Below, piece after piece: positions 1 to 13,143 of a stretch of DNA of 64,000 nucleotides. Below the pieces are notes generated by a model that worked only from the letters and a program-made list of their open reading frames with translations, had not been told where the DNA came from and did not search any database. Source of the stretch: Sphingomonas sp. OV641 (GTDB lineage: Bacteria > Pseudomonadota > Alphaproteobacteria > Sphingomonadales > Sphingomonadaceae); assembly GCF_900109205.1 (NCBI RefSeq), contig NZ_FNZB01000003.1, positions 124,001 to 188,000 on the forward strand, read 5' to 3'. The first letter of the stretch is position 1. Every line of letters starts with the position of its first letter. Both the position numbers and the translations under genes were made by a program.

Positions 1-487
1 CCTCATTCCACCCGGCGCCTTGCCAGAAGGCGACCTGTTCCTCGGGCACCTCGGGCTGGGCATCGGCGGAGAGCATGCGGACCATCAGCCATTCGGTGCG
101 CGTCATGACGATCGCGGCGTCATCGAACTTGCGCGAGAGCCAGCCGGCGAGCCCGACATGGTCCGGGTGCATATGGGTGCACAGGATGCGACCGATGCGG
201 TTGCCGGCGAGTGGACCGTCGAGGATCGTGCGCCATGCCTCCGTGCACCGTGGGCTCGCGGTGCCGGTGTCGATCGCCAGGAGATCGGGCCCGTCGTCCA
301 GGATCAGGCCGTTGACGTGCTTCAGTGGCCCGGACATCGGCACGCGCCACCAGCGGATGCCGTCCATCAGGCTGAGCAGCTCGCCCGGCTGCGGCCCGCG
401 ATCGCCAAAGGGGAAGGTGAGACCGGCGGAGCTGGTGGGTGTCAGCCCCTCATCCCCGATCAGCGTGTGTAGATATGCCGTCGCCAT
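1..487 (-). CDS. MBL-fold metallo-hydrolase, C-terminus cut by window edge
   Basis: Reading the minus strand from an ATG at 487 gives 162 codons open to the window edge, so the C-terminal part lies outside. Residues 105-110 read HMHPDH inside THMHPDHVGLAG, the HxHxDH zinc-binding signature of the metallo-beta-lactamase superfamily. Before it, a conserved strand ends in AIDTG (71-75), as usual in the fold. Known family members hydrolyse thioesters, lactones or phosphodiesters, so the substrate cannot be read from this part. The N-terminal stretch with GLTFPFGDRGP resembles MBL hydrolases often found near acyl-CoA metabolism genes, which is only an impression. The membrane-protein gene at 515-919 lies just upstream on the same strand. 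The family call is firm; the function is unknown. Confidence 0.85.
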   Translation of the reverse strand, partial: MATAYLHTLIGDEGLTPTSSAGLTFPFGDRGPQPGELLSLMDGIRWWRVPMSGPLKHVNGLILDDGPDLLAIDTGTASPRCTEAWRTILDGPLAGNRIGRILCTHMHPDHVGLAGWLSRKFDDAAIVMTRTEWLMVRMLSADAQPEVPEEQVAFWQGAGWNE

Positions 488-514
488 TCCGTGACGGTAT
501 CAGCATAACATTCG

Positions 515-919
515 TTACGTCGAGAGCTTAGTTGCGGGCGGACGCAGCCGAAGCGCGATCCCGGCGGCGAGAAGCGGGAAAAACACGCCAGCCGCCTGCA
601 TCCACAAGGGATGCGGGATCATGGTGTAGGACCAGATCGCGCCGGCAATCACCACCGCAGCGACGATCCAGGCCGCCGCCGTCCAACGCGCGACGGTGAT
701 GCCGGCCAGCGCCCCGGCCAGCGATCCCAGGAACCACGCCAGCGTCACCCAGATCTTCGCCGGCAACGGGATCAGCGAGACGATCCGGGCGACCTGCGCG
801 GGATCGCGCATGTCGGTGCCCGGTGGGGGCGGGAAGATCAGGTGGCCGATCATCTCGACAATGGTGATGGTGACCATCGCCACCGCCACCCCGACGATCA
901 CCCCAAGCACCTTGCGCAT
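515..919 (-). CDS. Small integral membrane protein of unknown function
   Basis: A 134-residue protein. About four hydrophobic segments are visible: residues 4-29, 53-75, 80-98 and 105-126, joined by short loops, so it is an inner-membrane protein. A proline-rich loop (FPPPPGTDM) follows the first segment. No catalytic motif is recognised. Similar four-helix proteins of this length occur near metabolic genes in sphingomonads, but I cannot assign a family. It lies 27 bases upstream of the MBL-fold gene on the same strand and may be co-transcribed with it. Confidence 0.7.
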   Translation of the reverse strand: MRKVLGVIVGVAVAMVTITIVEMIGHLIFPPPPGTDMRDPAQVARIVSLIPLPAKIWVTLAWFLGSLAGALAGITVARWTAAAWIVAAVVIAGAIWSYTMIPHPLWMQAAGVFFPLLAAGIALRLRPPATKLST

Positions 920-990
920 GCCCGCCTCTTCCCTGAATTCAGGTCCGAAGCGAGACTATCATGGCGCGCGGCGCACCACCAGCGTCAGCG

Positions 991-1668
991 TCAGCGGCGG
1001 AACGGATCGTCGAACAGCGGGCGGTCCTCGCCACCCTCATGCCCGGCAAGCTCCGCACCGCGTGCCGCCTGCTCGCGCTCGGCACGAAGCTGCTCGATCA
1101 GCGCGGCCCGATCGCCATCAAGGCGCGTATCGGTCGGCTGCGGCTCGGTGCCCGCGGTCTTGGCGGCCTTGGAGACGGCGGCGTCAAGCTCACGCTGCGT
1201 GGTCAGGCCGAGCGTCACCGGATCCTTGGGCGTGATGTTGCCGATGTTCCAATGCGTCCGGTCGCGGATCGCGGCGATCGTCGTGCGGGTGGTGCCGATC
1301 AGGTTGGAGATGGCGCCGTCGCTGATTTCCGGGTGATTGCGGATGATCCAGGCGATGCCGTCCGGCTTGTCCTGGCGCTTGGACACCGGCGTGTAGCGCG
1401 GGCCCTTCGTGCGGCGGACCTGCTCAGGACCCTTGGTCATCTTCAGGCTGTAGTTGGAATCGGCCTGACCCTTGTCGATTTCGGCCTGCGTCAGCTCGTG
1501 CGCGCGCACCGGATCGCGGCCGGTGAGCTTGGTCGCCGCCGTATCATCGGCGATGGCCTGTACCTCAAGGACATGAAGGCCGCAGAATTCAGCGATCTGC
1601 TCAAAGGTGAGCGAGGTATTGTCGACCAGCCAGGAAGCGGTCGCGTGGGGCATGAGCGGCTGGGCCAT
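991..1668 (-). CDS. trcR: Cell-cycle transcriptional regulator TrcR (DUF1013)
   Basis: A 225-residue protein matching the DUF1013/TrcR family, conserved across Alphaproteobacteria. Visible features are the N-terminal segment MAQPLMPHATASWLVDNT, the basic middle region with TKGPRYTPVSKRQDKPD, and the helix-turn-helix-like segment around residues 108-140 (GIAWIIRNHPEISDGAISNLIG followed by TTRTTIAAIRDRTHWN). The last 60 residues are polar and probably flexible. In other alphaproteobacteria TrcR is tied to the CtrA/GcrA cell-cycle network; that role is from family knowledge. The ATG at 1668 is preceded by a weak AAAGG site. It appears to be monocistronic. Confidence 0.9.
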   Translation of the reverse strand: MAQPLMPHATASWLVDNTSLTFEQIAEFCGLHVLEVQAIADDTAATKLTGRDPVRAHELTQAEIDKGQADSNYSLKMTKGPEQVRRTKGPRYTPVSKRQDKPDGIAWIIRNHPEISDGAISNLIGTTRTTIAAIRDRTHWNIGNITPKDPVTLGLTTQRELDAAVSKAAKTAGTEPQPTDTRLDGDRAALIEQLRAEREQAARGAELAGHEGGEDRPLFDDPFRR

Positions 1669-1784
1669 GCGGAGATGCCTTTCGGTATAAACAAATAGGG
1701 CCGCCCCTTACCGGAGCGGCCGCTTAACCTGTTGTGACTTAATGTGCCCGGGCGGCTAGGGCAAGCACTGTCCGCCCGGCAGCG

Positions 1785-2441
1785 TCAGCTTGGCCGTTCG
1801 CGGCTGGCGGTGAGCAGGTCGATGAGGTTGTCCAGCACCGGGATATTGTCATCGGCGTGCCAGTGCGCGCGAAGCCGGAAGTCGGCGCGCGCATCGGCAA
1901 GCGGCCGGACCACAAGCGACGCCATGCTGGCATCGACCTGGCTCTGGCAGAACAAAGCGACGCCTTCGCCCGCCGCCACCCGCTCCAGCAGCCGATCGTT
2001 GCGGGGATCCGCGATGATGCGGGCCGGCGGGGTGCAGGCGAACAGGCGTTCGACCAGAAAACGGTGAAGCTGCGCCCGATTGCGATCGCGGGAGATCAGA
2101 AGCACCTGCTCGCGCAGCAGGCCGGCATGGATGGCGGGGGCGGCGGCGAGCGGATGATCCGGGCTCATCGCGACCACCGCATGGTCGATCCAAAGATTGG
2201 TGTGCGCCAGCCCCGCCACCGGATCGCACGGACCGATCGCAACGGCGATCCGCCGCGAGCCGGCGGCCGGCAGAAGCTCCCCCAGGCTCATGTCATGAAC
2301 GCCGACCGCCACCTCCGGATGAGCGGAGGTGAACGCCACCAGCGGCTCGGCCAGCCGGTCCCGACAGAGCGAGGCGAAGCAACCGATCGCCAGCGTGTTG
2401 GAGGTATGATCGTGAGCCAGCGAAGAGAACAGAGGGTGCAT
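1785..2441 (-). CDS. LysR-type substrate-binding domain protein lacking the HTH
   Basis: The protein (218 residues from the ATG at 2441, or 242 from a TTG at 2513) looks like the effector-binding half of a LysR-type regulator: TLAIGCFASL opens the first strand, then VAFTSAHPEVAVGVHDMSLGEL, and a cleft-like second lobe. The winged helix-turn-helix that should precede it (about 60-90 residues) is absent from this frame. The sequence upstream runs into the divergent kinase gene about 110 bases away, and no HTH is found in another frame. It may be a truncated regulator or a solo sensor domain. No strong ribosome binding site decides the start. It is divergent from the kinase operon, which suggests but does not prove a link. 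Confidence 0.6.
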   Translation of the reverse strand: MHPLFSSLAHDHTSNTLAIGCFASLCRDRLAEPLVAFTSAHPEVAVGVHDMSLGELLPAAGSRRIAVAIGPCDPVAGLAHTNLWIDHAVVAMSPDHPLAAAPAIHAGLLREQVLLISRDRNRAQLHRFLVERLFACTPPARIIADPRNDRLLERVAAGEGVALFCQSQVDASMASLVVRPLADARADFRLRAHWHADDNIPVLDNLIDLLTASRERPS

Positions 2442-2623
2442 CGCTGCAAATACTGCCTGAAGGCAGCAGCTTACATGTGCCCGCTGCGACGAGTGCGACG
2501 AAATCTCGACCAAAGCGCCAATGGGGGCGCCGGACCGGCTGCGCCCCTATGCGCATTTCGACAAAGTGGTGCTAGGTTGCTGAAAAGCAAAAGGGCGGCG
2601 GGGTTCAGGAAAGGGCGGGATGC

Positions 2624-5600
2624 ATGCGGCATGAGATCTTCTTCCGCCATGTTGCCGACGCGATCCGCGATGAAACCGATCCGGCGGCAATACTAGCCAC
2701 CGTTTCGGACATGCTGCGCCGCCACCTTGGCGTCGCCCGCGTCATCTATAGCGAAAGCGAGCCGGGGCCCGATGGTCCTTTGTTCGACGTGCGCCGGGAT
2801 CAGGCGGATGGCCTACCCGATGCCACCGGCCGGCATCTGTTTCCGCCCGCGTTCGATGCGCTGTTCGCCCGCTTCGCCGCCGGGGAGACGGTGGTGAGCG
2901 ACGATTTCGCGGTGATCACTGGACCGATCACGGCCGGATTTCGCGACTACATGGCCGGAATCGGCGTGAATTCCGGACTGGCCGTGCCGCTGGTGAAGGG
3001 TGGGCAGCTGCAAGGTGTGCTGACCGTGCAGCACGATGCGCCGCGACGCTGGATGCGGGACGAGATCGCGCTGGTGGAGGCACTGGCGGAGCGTACCTGG
3101 GCCACGCTGACCCGCGCCCGCGCCGAGGAAAAGCTGCGCACGCGCGAGCGCGACCAGCAATTCCTGCTGCGCTGGACCGATCGGGTGCGAACGGCCGAGG
3201 AGCCGGCGGCGATCATGAACATGACGCTGGCAATGCTGGGCGAGCATCTGCGGGCCACCCGCACCTCCTGCGCCACGATCGAGATCGATCCGGACAAGGC
3301 GGACATGGCCGATGCCGGAAGCTATATCATTGTCGCCGAATGGGCGGCCCGAACGCCGGCCGGCGTGGGGCGCACGTTTCCGGCAAGCAACATCCCTGAT
3401 GTGGTGCGACGCGCCTATCTAGCCGGCGAGATGCTGGTCAGTGCGGATCTGGCGCATGACGAACGGTTCAGCGCCGACGCCCGGCAGCGCTACGCCGAGA
3501 ATCACATCGGTGCCCGGATCGGCGTGCCGCTGACGCGGGGCGGGGTGGTGCAGGCGATCCTGACGATCGAGCAGGACCGGGAGCGGCATTGGCGCCGCGC
3601 GGAAGTAGCGCTGATCGGCGAAGTGGCGGATCGGATGTGGGGGCTGCTGGAACGCGCGCGCACCGAGCAGGCGCTGAAAGCGCGGGAGCGGGACCAGGCC
3701 TTTCTGGTGGAATGGTCGGACGCGCTCAGGTCGCTCACCGCTCCCGAAGACATCATGCCGGTGACGATGGAGCGGCTTGGCCGCCATCTCAGCGCCACCC
3801 GCGTCACTTATGCCGAGGCGGACGATATCAAGCGAGTGTTCGAGACCTGCTGGGACTGGTGCGACGGCTGCCCCAGCCTGATCGGCACGCGGGTGTCGCT
3901 CGACACGATCGGAGAGCAGGCGCAGCGCGAATGGCTGGCGGGCGAAATCGTCCGTTATGATGATGTCACCGCCGACCCGCGCACCGACGCGGGCGACCTG
4001 GCCGTCTACGCCACAAGGCAGATCGGCGCGTTCGTCAGCATTCCCCTGATCCGCGATGGCAGGGTGGCCGCGATCCTTTCCGTTCAGTCGCGCGCACCGC
4101 GGCACTGGCGCGACCGCGAAATCGCGCTGATCCGCGACATGGGGGATCGCACCTGGAACGCGCTGGAACGCGCCCGGACCCAGGCCGAGCTTGCCAAGCG
4201 CGAACGCGACCAGGCCTTTGTGATCGCATGGAGCGACCGGCTGCGCGCCGAAACGTCGGTCGAGGTGATCGTGTCTACCACGCTTGCCGCGCTGGCGACC
4301 CACCTTGGCACGGCGCGTGCCAATTTCGCCGAGCCGGTCGCGGGAAGCGGCTTCACCGTTCTTCACGAATGGCGCGACGTGACCGGGAGCACCAGCACGG
4401 TGGCGCGCCCTGCCGTCAGCGATGCGGTGGAGACAGCCTATCTGGCGGGAGAGCCGGTGGTGGCCAGGGATGTGGATGCCGACCCCCGCTTCGACATTGA
4501 CGCGCGCGAACGATATCGCGCGGTGGACGCCGTCACTTTCGCCGCGGTGCCGATGGTGCGCGGCGGAGCGACCCGGGGGCTGCTATCCGTGCAGGATCGG
4601 CAGCCGAGGGACTGGTCCGACCGCGAAGTGCAGCTGCTGCGCGAAGTGGCGGACCGGCTATGGACCATGCTGGAACGCGCGCGGGCGGAAGCTTCGCTGC
4701 TTCATCGCGAGCGCAATCAGGCGTTTCTGGTGGAATGGAGCGACCAGCTACGCCAGTTGACGACCGCCGATCAGGTGATGGCCGTCACGCTGGAGCGACT
4801 GACCGATTATCTCGGCGCGACGCGGACGACCTATTCGGTGGCGTCGGGCGCGGATCGCGAATTCGTCGTGGTGGCGAACTGGTGCGTCGGAGTGAACAGC
4901 GTCGTCGGCAGGCGCTTCTCCGTTGCCCAAGTGTCCGAGGCGGTGGCTGCGGAATGGGATGCGGGGCGCATCGTCCGGTACGATGACGTGGTCGGCGACC
5001 CGCGCGTTCTGCCGGGCCGCGAAGCCTATTATGATGAAATCGAGGTGCGCGCCTTTGTCACCGTGCCGCTGGTGGTGGAAGGCGAGATGCGAGCCTCTTT
5101 ATCCGTTCAGTCAGTGCAGCCGCGGCGATGGCGCGACGCGGAGATCCAGCTGATCCGCGACGTATCGGAGCGATTGTGGATCGCGCTGGACCGCGCGCAT
5201 GCGTTGGCGGAGCTGCGGCAGCGCGAGCGCGACCAGGCGTTCCTGATCGGATGGAGCGACCTGGTACGCGACGAGGGGCGTGCATCGGCGATCCTCTCGA
5301 TGACGCTGGAGCGGGTGGGCCGATATCTGAATGCATTCCGAGCCAATTACACCGAGAGCGACGAGGCCGGCAGCGCGCTGCACGTGATCCGGGAGTGGAC
5401 GCAGCAGGGCGTCCCGGCGCTTCTGGGCACGCATTTCCCGCTGTCGGTGCTGGGCGATCGCCTGATGCAAAGCCACCTATCCGGTTCGCCGGTGGTGGTG
5501 AGCGACGTCGCCAGTGACGACCGGTTCGACGATCGCAGCCGTCTCCTGTTTGAAAAGCTGGGGATCGGCGCGCTGATCAGCATGCCGCTGGTGCGTGGCG

Positions 5601-7225
5601 GCCGGGTCGCTGGTGCCCTGTCGTTGCAACAGGCGGAGGCGCGCGAGTGGCGGGCGAGCGAGATCCGGCTGCTGCGCGAGATCGGAGATCGCACCTGGGC
5701 CACGCTGGAGCGGGCCCGATCGGAGGAGCGGCTGAACGAAAGCGAGGCGCAGCTTTCGGCGTTCATGGAAAATGCGCCCGTGGCCATGCACCTGAAGGAC
5801 GGGGAAGGGCGCTATATTCGCGTGAATCCGGAACTGGCGCGCGCGTCCGGGCTGCCGGCGGAACAACTGATCGGCCTGACCGCGGCGGATGTCTTTACCC
5901 CCACTCTGGCGCGCGAAGTCAGCAGGCTGGAGCAGCGCGCGCGGGCTGGCGAGACGGCAAGTGCCGAACTGGAGACCGGCCTGTCCGAAGGCTATGCCTC
6001 CGTCCTTACCATCAGCTTTCCGGTGCCCGGCGTCAGCGGAACGGCGCGCACCGGCGGCTTCACCATCGACCTGACGCAGCGCAAGCGCGCGGAGGAGGCG
6101 CTCGCGCGCAGTCGGGAGGCGCTGTACCAGACCGAGAAGCTGACCGCGCTCGGCTCACTGCTCGCCGGAGTGAGCCATGAGCTCAACAATCCGCTGTCAA
6201 TCGTCGTGGCGCAGGCGGTGATGATGGAGCGGCAGGCCAAGGGCACCGAACTGGCCGAGCGCGCCTTCAAGATCCGCAAGGCGGCGGACCGATGCGCCCG
6301 GATCGTGCAGACATTCCTGGCCATGGCCCGCGCCAAGGAGCCGGAGCGTCGGCCGGTGGACCTGAACCAGGTTGCGATGGCGGCACTCGACCTGGCGGAA
6401 TATGGCCTGAAAACCGAGGGCGTCCGGGTGGAACGCGGGTTCGATGAGGCCCTGCCGCAGATCGCGGCGGATGCGGACCAGCTGCACCAGATCATCATCA
6501 ACCTTTTGATCAATGCGCAACATGCTTTGGCCGATCAGGCCGGTGAAAGGGTGGTTCGGATCACGACGGCGCCCGGCCCCGAGCCGATGACGGTCGTTCT
6601 GGATGTGGCGGACAATGGCCCAGGCGTACCCGAAGCGATGCGCCGGCGGATCTTCGAACCATTCTTCACGACCAAGACGCAGGGCGAGGGCACTGGCGTC
6701 GGGCTTTCCTTCTCCCAAGGGCTGGCAGAAGCGCATGGCGGGCGATTGTCGCTGCTATCCACCAGAAGCGGCGCGACGTTTCGGCTGACGCTGCCCGTCG
6801 ATCCGCAGCAGACGCTGGGACGGGTGGAGCCCGAGATAACGCGATTGCCGACCGGATTGCCGCGACGCGCGCTGGTCGTGGACGACGAGGCGGAGATTGC
6901 GGAATCGCTGGCGGACTTCCTGTCGCTGGAAGGCTTTACCTGTGAAGTCGCCATTGGCGGGCGCGCCGCGCAGGCCCGATTGGCAGCAGGCGATTTCGAC
7001 CTGATCGTCAGCGACCTGCGGATGCCTGACATGGACGGGCCGGCGCTTTACGCATTTGTACGCGAAACCCGGCCGGACCTTGCCACCCGCATGGCCTTTT
7101 CGACCGGCGACACGCTGGGCGTCTCGGCAGCGCGCTTCATCGCCGATGCGCAGCGGCCCGTGCTGGAAAAGCCGTTCGTTCCCGAGGCTGTCCGGCGCTT
7201 CCTGAACCAGATGGAGCTGGCATGA
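2624..7225 (+). CDS. Hybrid histidine kinase with six tandem GAF domains, PAS and receiver
   Basis: A 1533-residue soluble sensor kinase with no membrane segment. Six GAF-like units of about 170-180 residues follow one another: roughly 1-170, 171-350, 351-524, 525-692, 693-863 and 864-1036. They are joined by a near-constant linker, [16 protein letters not shown]. A PAS domain (1040-1160) precedes the dimerisation helix with the phosphorylated histidine at H1185 (SHELNNPLS). The ATPase domain follows, with N-box about 1296 and G-box DNGPG about 1330. A C-terminal receiver has the phospho-acceptor D1464 ([10 protein letters not shown]). The internal receiver suggests phosphorelay or self-regulation. 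The GAF ligand cannot be told; no bilin-type cysteine was noticed. The ATG at 2624 follows AAGGGCGGG. The stop overlaps the start of the response regulator by 4 bases, so the pair is translationally coupled. Confidence 0.95.
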   Translation: MRHEIFFRHVADAIRDETDPAAILATVSDMLRRHLGVARVIYSESEPGPDGPLFDVRRDQADGLPDATGRHLFPPAFDALFARFAAGETVVSDDFAVITGPITAGFRDYMAGIGVNSGLAVPLVKGGQLQGVLTVQHDAPRRWMRDEIALVEALAERTWATLTRARAEEKLRTRERDQQFLLRWTDRVRTAEEPAAIMNMTLAMLGEHLRATRTSCATIEIDPDKADMADAGSYIIVAEWAARTPAGVGRTFPASNIPDVVRRAYLAGEMLVSADLAHDERFSADARQRYAENHIGARIGVPLTRGGVVQAILTIEQDRERHWRRAEVALIGEVADRMWGLLERARTEQALKARERDQAFLVEWSDALRSLTAPEDIMPVTMERLGRHLSATRVTYAEADDIKRVFETCWDWCDGCPSLIGTRVSLDTIGEQAQREWLAGEIVRYDDVTADPRTDAGDLAVYATRQIGAFVSIPLIRDGRVAAILSVQSRAPRHWRDREIALIRDMGDRTWNALERARTQAELAKRERDQAFVIAWSDRLRAETSVEVIVSTTLAALATHLGTARANFAEPVAGSGFTVLHEWRDVTGSTSTVARPAVSDAVETAYLAGEPVVARDVDADPRFDIDARERYRAVDAVTFAAVPMVRGGATRGLLSVQDRQPRDWSDREVQLLREVADRLWTMLERARAEASLLHRERNQAFLVEWSDQLRQLTTADQVMAVTLERLTDYLGATRTTYSVASGADREFVVVANWCVGVNSVVGRRFSVAQVSEAVAAEWDAGRIVRYDDVVGDPRVLPGREAYYDEIEVRAFVTVPLVVEGEMRASLSVQSVQPRRWRDAEIQLIRDVSERLWIALDRAHALAELRQRERDQAFLIGWSDLVRDEGRASAILSMTLERVGRYLNAFRANYTESDEAGSALHVIREWTQQGVPALLGTHFPLSVLGDRLMQSHLSGSPVVVSDVASDDRFDDRSRLLFEKLGIGALISMPLVRGGRVAGALSLQQAEAREWRASEIRLLREIGDRTWATLERARSEERLNESEAQLSAFMENAPVAMHLKDGEGRYIRVNPELARASGLPAEQLIGLTAADVFTPTLAREVSRLEQRARAGETASAELETGLSEGYASVLTISFPVPGVSGTARTGGFTIDLTQRKRAEEALARSREALYQTEKLTALGSLLAGVSHELNNPLSIVVAQAVMMERQAKGTELAERAFKIRKAADRCARIVQTFLAMARAKEPERRPVDLNQVAMAALDLAEYGLKTEGVRVERGFDEALPQIAADADQLHQIIINLLINAQHALADQAGERVVRITTAPGPEPMTVVLDVADNGPGVPEAMRRRIFEPFFTTKTQGEGTGVGLSFSQGLAEAHGGRLSLLSTRSGATFRLTLPVDPQQTLGRVEPEITRLPTGLPRRALVVDDEAEIAESLADFLSLEGFTCEVAIGGRAAQARLAAGDFDLIVSDLRMPDMDGPALYAFVRETRPDLATRMAFSTGDTLGVSAARFIADAQRPVLEKPFVPEAVRRFLNQMELA

Positions 7226-7983
7226 CCGAAGCAATTCCGCACATCGTGCTGGTTGATGACGAAGAGGATCTGCGCGAGCCGACCGCCGCCTATCTTGCCG
7301 ATCAGGGGCTGATGGTGTCCGAAGCGAGCGGCGGGCGAGCGCTTGACGTTATCCTGTCGGAGCAGCCCGTGGACCTCGTCGTGCTGGACGTGACCATGCC
7401 GGAAGAGGACGGCTTTTCCATCGCGCGGCGGCTGCGGGCGACGGGGCAGCCGCTGGGCATCGTCATGCTGACGGCGCGGCGCGACGTGATCGACCGGGTG
7501 GTCGGGCTGGAACTGGGCGCCGACGATTATCTGATGAAGCCGTTTGAACCGCGCGAGCTGCTGGCGCGGATCCGTTCGGTGCTGCGGCGTGCGGGCGCGA
7601 TGCCGACGTCGGCGCAGGACACGCAAACGGCGCCGGTGAGCGTGCCGGGCGGCGGATACCAGACGGAATTCTGGATCCCCACGGGTCGCGGGCAGGTTCG
7701 CGTGGCGGTGGAAGCGATCGAATGGATCGAGGCCGCAAAGGATTACGCGCTGCTCCACACACCGGAGCGAAGCTACATGATCCGCGTGACGATGGGCGCG
7801 CTGGAGACGGCGCTGGACCCCGCGCAGCTGATGCGCGTCCACCGCTCCGCCTTTGTGCGGCCCGATGCCGTGCAGGCGATCAATCAGCTTGGCCGGCACA
7901 CCACATTGGTGCTGAAATCAGGGGCAAGCGTGCGGGTCGGGCCGCAGCATGTGGGCGAGGTGCGACACCGCCTCAAGCGGTGA
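7222..7983 (+). CDS. Response regulator, receiver plus LytTR DNA-binding domain
   Basis: 253 residues. The receiver (1-125) has the acidic pair V-D-D at 11-13, phospho-acceptor D56 (LDVTMPEEDG), a conserved T at 84 and K106. Its last helix, GADDYLMKPFEPRELLARI, is typical of OmpR/PhoB-class receivers. The output (about 145-253) is a LytTR domain: YQTEFWIPTGRG, then IEWIEAAKDYALLHT and MRVHRSAFVRPDAVQAI. LytTR domains bind DNA through beta strands and usually act as activators. It is almost certainly the partner of the upstream kinase, overlapping it by ATGA. Its target genes are not evident in the window. Confidence 0.93.
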   Translation: MTEAIPHIVLVDDEEDLREPTAAYLADQGLMVSEASGGRALDVILSEQPVDLVVLDVTMPEEDGFSIARRLRATGQPLGIVMLTARRDVIDRVVGLELGADDYLMKPFEPRELLARIRSVLRRAGAMPTSAQDTQTAPVSVPGGGYQTEFWIPTGRGQVRVAVEAIEWIEAAKDYALLHTPERSYMIRVTMGALETALDPAQLMRVHRSAFVRPDAVQAINQLGRHTTLVLKSGASVRVGPQHVGEVRHRLKR

Positions 7984-8115
7984 TCAGCGCACCTGCGCGA
8001 CCGGCGCGCCGGTGACCGGATCCGTCGCCGGAGTGAGGGTGAACAAGCCGATCGCGCCGAGCATGAACCCGCCGGCGAACTGCCACAGGAAGCTGGACTT
8101 GAAGAGGCGGGTCAT
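7984..8115 (-). CDS. 43-residue single-span membrane peptide
   Basis: A short gene read from ATG 8115 to TGA 7984: 43 residues beginning MTRLFKSSFLWQFAGGF, with one hydrophobic helix (about 9-26) and a polar C-terminus ending in APVAQVR. It is too short for standard gene calling. Support comes from its regular composition, the positive-inside start and its exact fit, ending next to the stop of the response-regulator gene. Small anchored peptides of this type are common in Sphingomonas genomes, without known function. The ribosome binding site is weak, so it remains a candidate. Confidence 0.5.
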   Translation of the reverse strand: MTRLFKSSFLWQFAGGFMLGAIGLFTLTPATDPVTGAPVAQVR

Positions 8116-8140
8116 AAGCGTACTCTGTATCTCTTTGCTG

Positions 8141-8163
8141 GTGGAGCGGACCTAGCCGCTCCG
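8141..8163. terminator. GC-rich hairpin upstream of the 43-codon gene
   Basis: GGAGCGG (8143-8149) pairs with CCGCTCC (8156-8162) around a short loop. No T-run follows on either strand, so Rho-independent termination is doubtful. Confidence 0.3.
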
Positions 8164-8240
8164 GCCTGAACCAGGGCTTGGCCGGTCGTTCATCGGTCGT
8201 TCGGCATGTAGGGCTGGCCGGAAGCCCATTGAATGACCAA

Positions 8241-8263
8241 GGCGGAAAGCAATCGTTTCCGCC
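8241..8263. terminator. Perfect 8-bp hairpin downstream of aminotransferase
   Basis: GGCGGAAA (8241-8248) pairs with TTTCCGCC (8256-8263) around a 7-base loop. It lies about 83 bases past the stop of the minus-strand aminotransferase gene at 8347, a position suiting a transcription end. There is no T-run. Confidence 0.4.
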
Positions 8264-8346
8264 AGGAAACCATTCATGTTCAGCGTTCCCGGTTCCGAAC
8301 GTCTCGGCGCCCGGACCGGGTGATCGCATCCGACCGGCGCGGACGG

Positions 8347-11357
<3,011 letters not shown>

Positions 11358-11503
11358 GCCTTTCCCTCGGCCTGCGGGCAACCCCGCGCATCCGCCTTGC
11401 GGGCCGGGCGAATGGCGCGCTAGCACAGATGCGACGGTGAACAGCCGGGCGGGGCCGGTGCAACAACAGCGCCGCGACCCGATCTGAACAAAGGAACAAG
11501 TCA

Positions 11504-12175
11504 GTGACCGATGCCGCGACCGAACCCGCCCTGCGCGCGATGATCGTGCCGGTCACGCCGATCGAGCAGAATTGCACGATCATCTGGTGCACGAAGACGA
11601 AGAAGGGTGCCGTGATCGATCCCGGCGGCGATCTGCCGAAGATCAAGGCCGCGATCGCGCAGGCGGGCATCACCGTGGAAAAGATCCTGCTGACCCATGG
11701 CCATATCGATCATGCGGGCGAGGCGAAGCCGCTGGCAGACGACCTGGGGGTCAAGATCGAAGGACCGCAGGAGGAAGATCGCTTCTGGCTGGCGCGGCTG
11801 GGCGACGATGGTCGCAACTGGGGCATCCGGGGCGTGCCGTTCGAGCCCGACCGGTGGCTGGTCGACGGCGACACCGTAACGGTCGGCGAGCTGACGCTGG
11901 ACGTTTATCACACCCCCGGCCACACGGCGGGCCATGTGATCTTTCACCACGCCCCGTCCAAGTTCGCGCAGGTTGGCGATGTGCTGTTCCAGGGATCAGT
12001 GGGGCGGACCGACCTTCCGCAGGGCAATCACCAGACGCTGATCAATTCCATCGTCACCAAATTGTGGCCGCTGGGCAACGAGACGGCGTTCATCCCCGGT
12101 CATGGCAAGCCTTCCACCTTTGCGCATGAGCGGCAGTGGAACATGTTCGTCAGCGACGAGGCGCTGGAGGCCTGA
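11504..12175 (+). CDS. Glyoxalase II-like MBL-fold hydrolase
   Basis: 223 residues. The zinc-binding motif THGHIDHAG, the metal histidine in HTPGHTAGHV, the bridging aspartate in GDVLFQGSVGRTDLP and the C-terminal IPGHGKPSTF make this a GloB/YcbL-type hydrolase. Members hydrolyse glutathione thioesters such as S-lactoylglutathione or act as broad thioesterases; which one applies here is not decided. The start is the ATG after AAAGGAACAAGTCAGTG. It is divergent from pabB and is followed closely by thiL. Confidence 0.9.
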   Translation: MTDAATEPALRAMIVPVTPIEQNCTIIWCTKTKKGAVIDPGGDLPKIKAAIAQAGITVEKILLTHGHIDHAGEAKPLADDLGVKIEGPQEEDRFWLARLGDDGRNWGIRGVPFEPDRWLVDGDTVTVGELTLDVYHTPGHTAGHVIFHHAPSKFAQVGDVLFQGSVGRTDLPQGNHQTLINSIVTKLWPLGNETAFIPGHGKPSTFAHERQWNMFVSDEALEA

Positions 12176-12252
12176 AGGCGCGGCGTGTTGTCGCAGGGCG
12201 CCGAGGGGCAGACGGGATCAACGTCGCCGGTCGGCATAGGGGAGCCAGTCGT

Positions 12253-13143
12253 TTGACCGAAGCCGAGTTCATCGCGGCGCTGCGCCGCCTGCCGCTGCAC
12301 AAGGGCGCGCTTGGCCTTGGCGACGATGCCGCGCGGCTCGGCAACCTTGTCGTCACCACGGATACGCTGGTGGAAGGTATCCACTTCCTGTCCGATGATC
12401 CGGCCGGCGACGTCGCCTGGAAGCTGGTGGTCGTCAGCCTATCCGACCTGGCGGCCAAGGGGGCGGTGCCCGAGGGGGTGATGCTCAACTACCCGCTGTC
12501 CGAAACGGCGTGGGACCGGGCCTTTCTGGCTGGGCTTAATACCTGCCTTGCCGTTTTCGATTGCCCGCTGATCGGCGGGGATACCGTGTCCATGCCAAAG
12601 GGCGCGCCGCGCGTCCTGACGGTGACGGCATTCGGGCGCGATGCCGCAGCACCTCCGCGCAGCGGCGCCAGGGCGGGTGATCGCCTGTGGGTGACGGGAA
12701 CGATCGGCGATGGCGGCGCGGGCCTTGCCGTCGCCCGGGCGGGCAGCGGGCCAGAGGCACTGCTCGCCGCCTATCGTCGCCCCCGTCCGCGTCTTGCCGA
12801 GGGTCGCGCCCTTGCGCCGATTGCCCATGCGATGATGGACGTGTCGGACGGTTTGCTGATCGACAGCTGGCGAATGGCGGCCGCGAGTGGGCTTGCCGTA
12901 TCGATCGCGCTGGATGCCGTGCCGCTGTCCGCCGCGTATCGCGCGTATGCGGGGGACGATCCGATGCCGGCGGTGACCGCGGGGGACGATTACCAGCTGC
13001 TCTGTGCCCTGCCGCCCGACCAGCGCCCCACCGGACACGCCACGTGCATCGGCACGTTCGCGCCCGGCGCGGGGCTCTCGCTGACGCGTGCCGGCGTCCC
13101 CATTCCCCTGCCCGACCGGCTTGGCTTCGAGCATCGCGCCTGA
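12253..13143 (+). CDS. thiL: Thiamine-monophosphate kinase
   Basis: ThiL phosphorylates thiamine monophosphate to thiamine diphosphate with ATP. The protein starts TEAEFIAALRRLPLHKGA and contains the metal/ATP motif GLGDDAA, VTTDTLVEGIHF, SLSDLAAKGA and the later MMDVSDGLLIDSWRMA. I choose a TTG start at 12253, which has GGGGAG about 7 bases upstream and gives 296 residues; a longer ATG frame from 12136 adds about 39 residues without family resemblance and overlaps the preceding gene. Last members of the family end shortly after the ...TAGDDYQLL segment, as here. Confidence 0.93.
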   Translation: MTEAEFIAALRRLPLHKGALGLGDDAARLGNLVVTTDTLVEGIHFLSDDPAGDVAWKLVVVSLSDLAAKGAVPEGVMLNYPLSETAWDRAFLAGLNTCLAVFDCPLIGGDTVSMPKGAPRVLTVTAFGRDAAAPPRSGARAGDRLWVTGTIGDGGAGLAVARAGSGPEALLAAYRRPRPRLAEGRALAPIAHAMMDVSDGLLIDSWRMAAASGLAVSIALDAVPLSAAYRAYAGDDPMPAVTAGDDYQLLCALPPDQRPTGHATCIGTFAPGAGLSLTRAGVPIPLPDRLGFEHRA

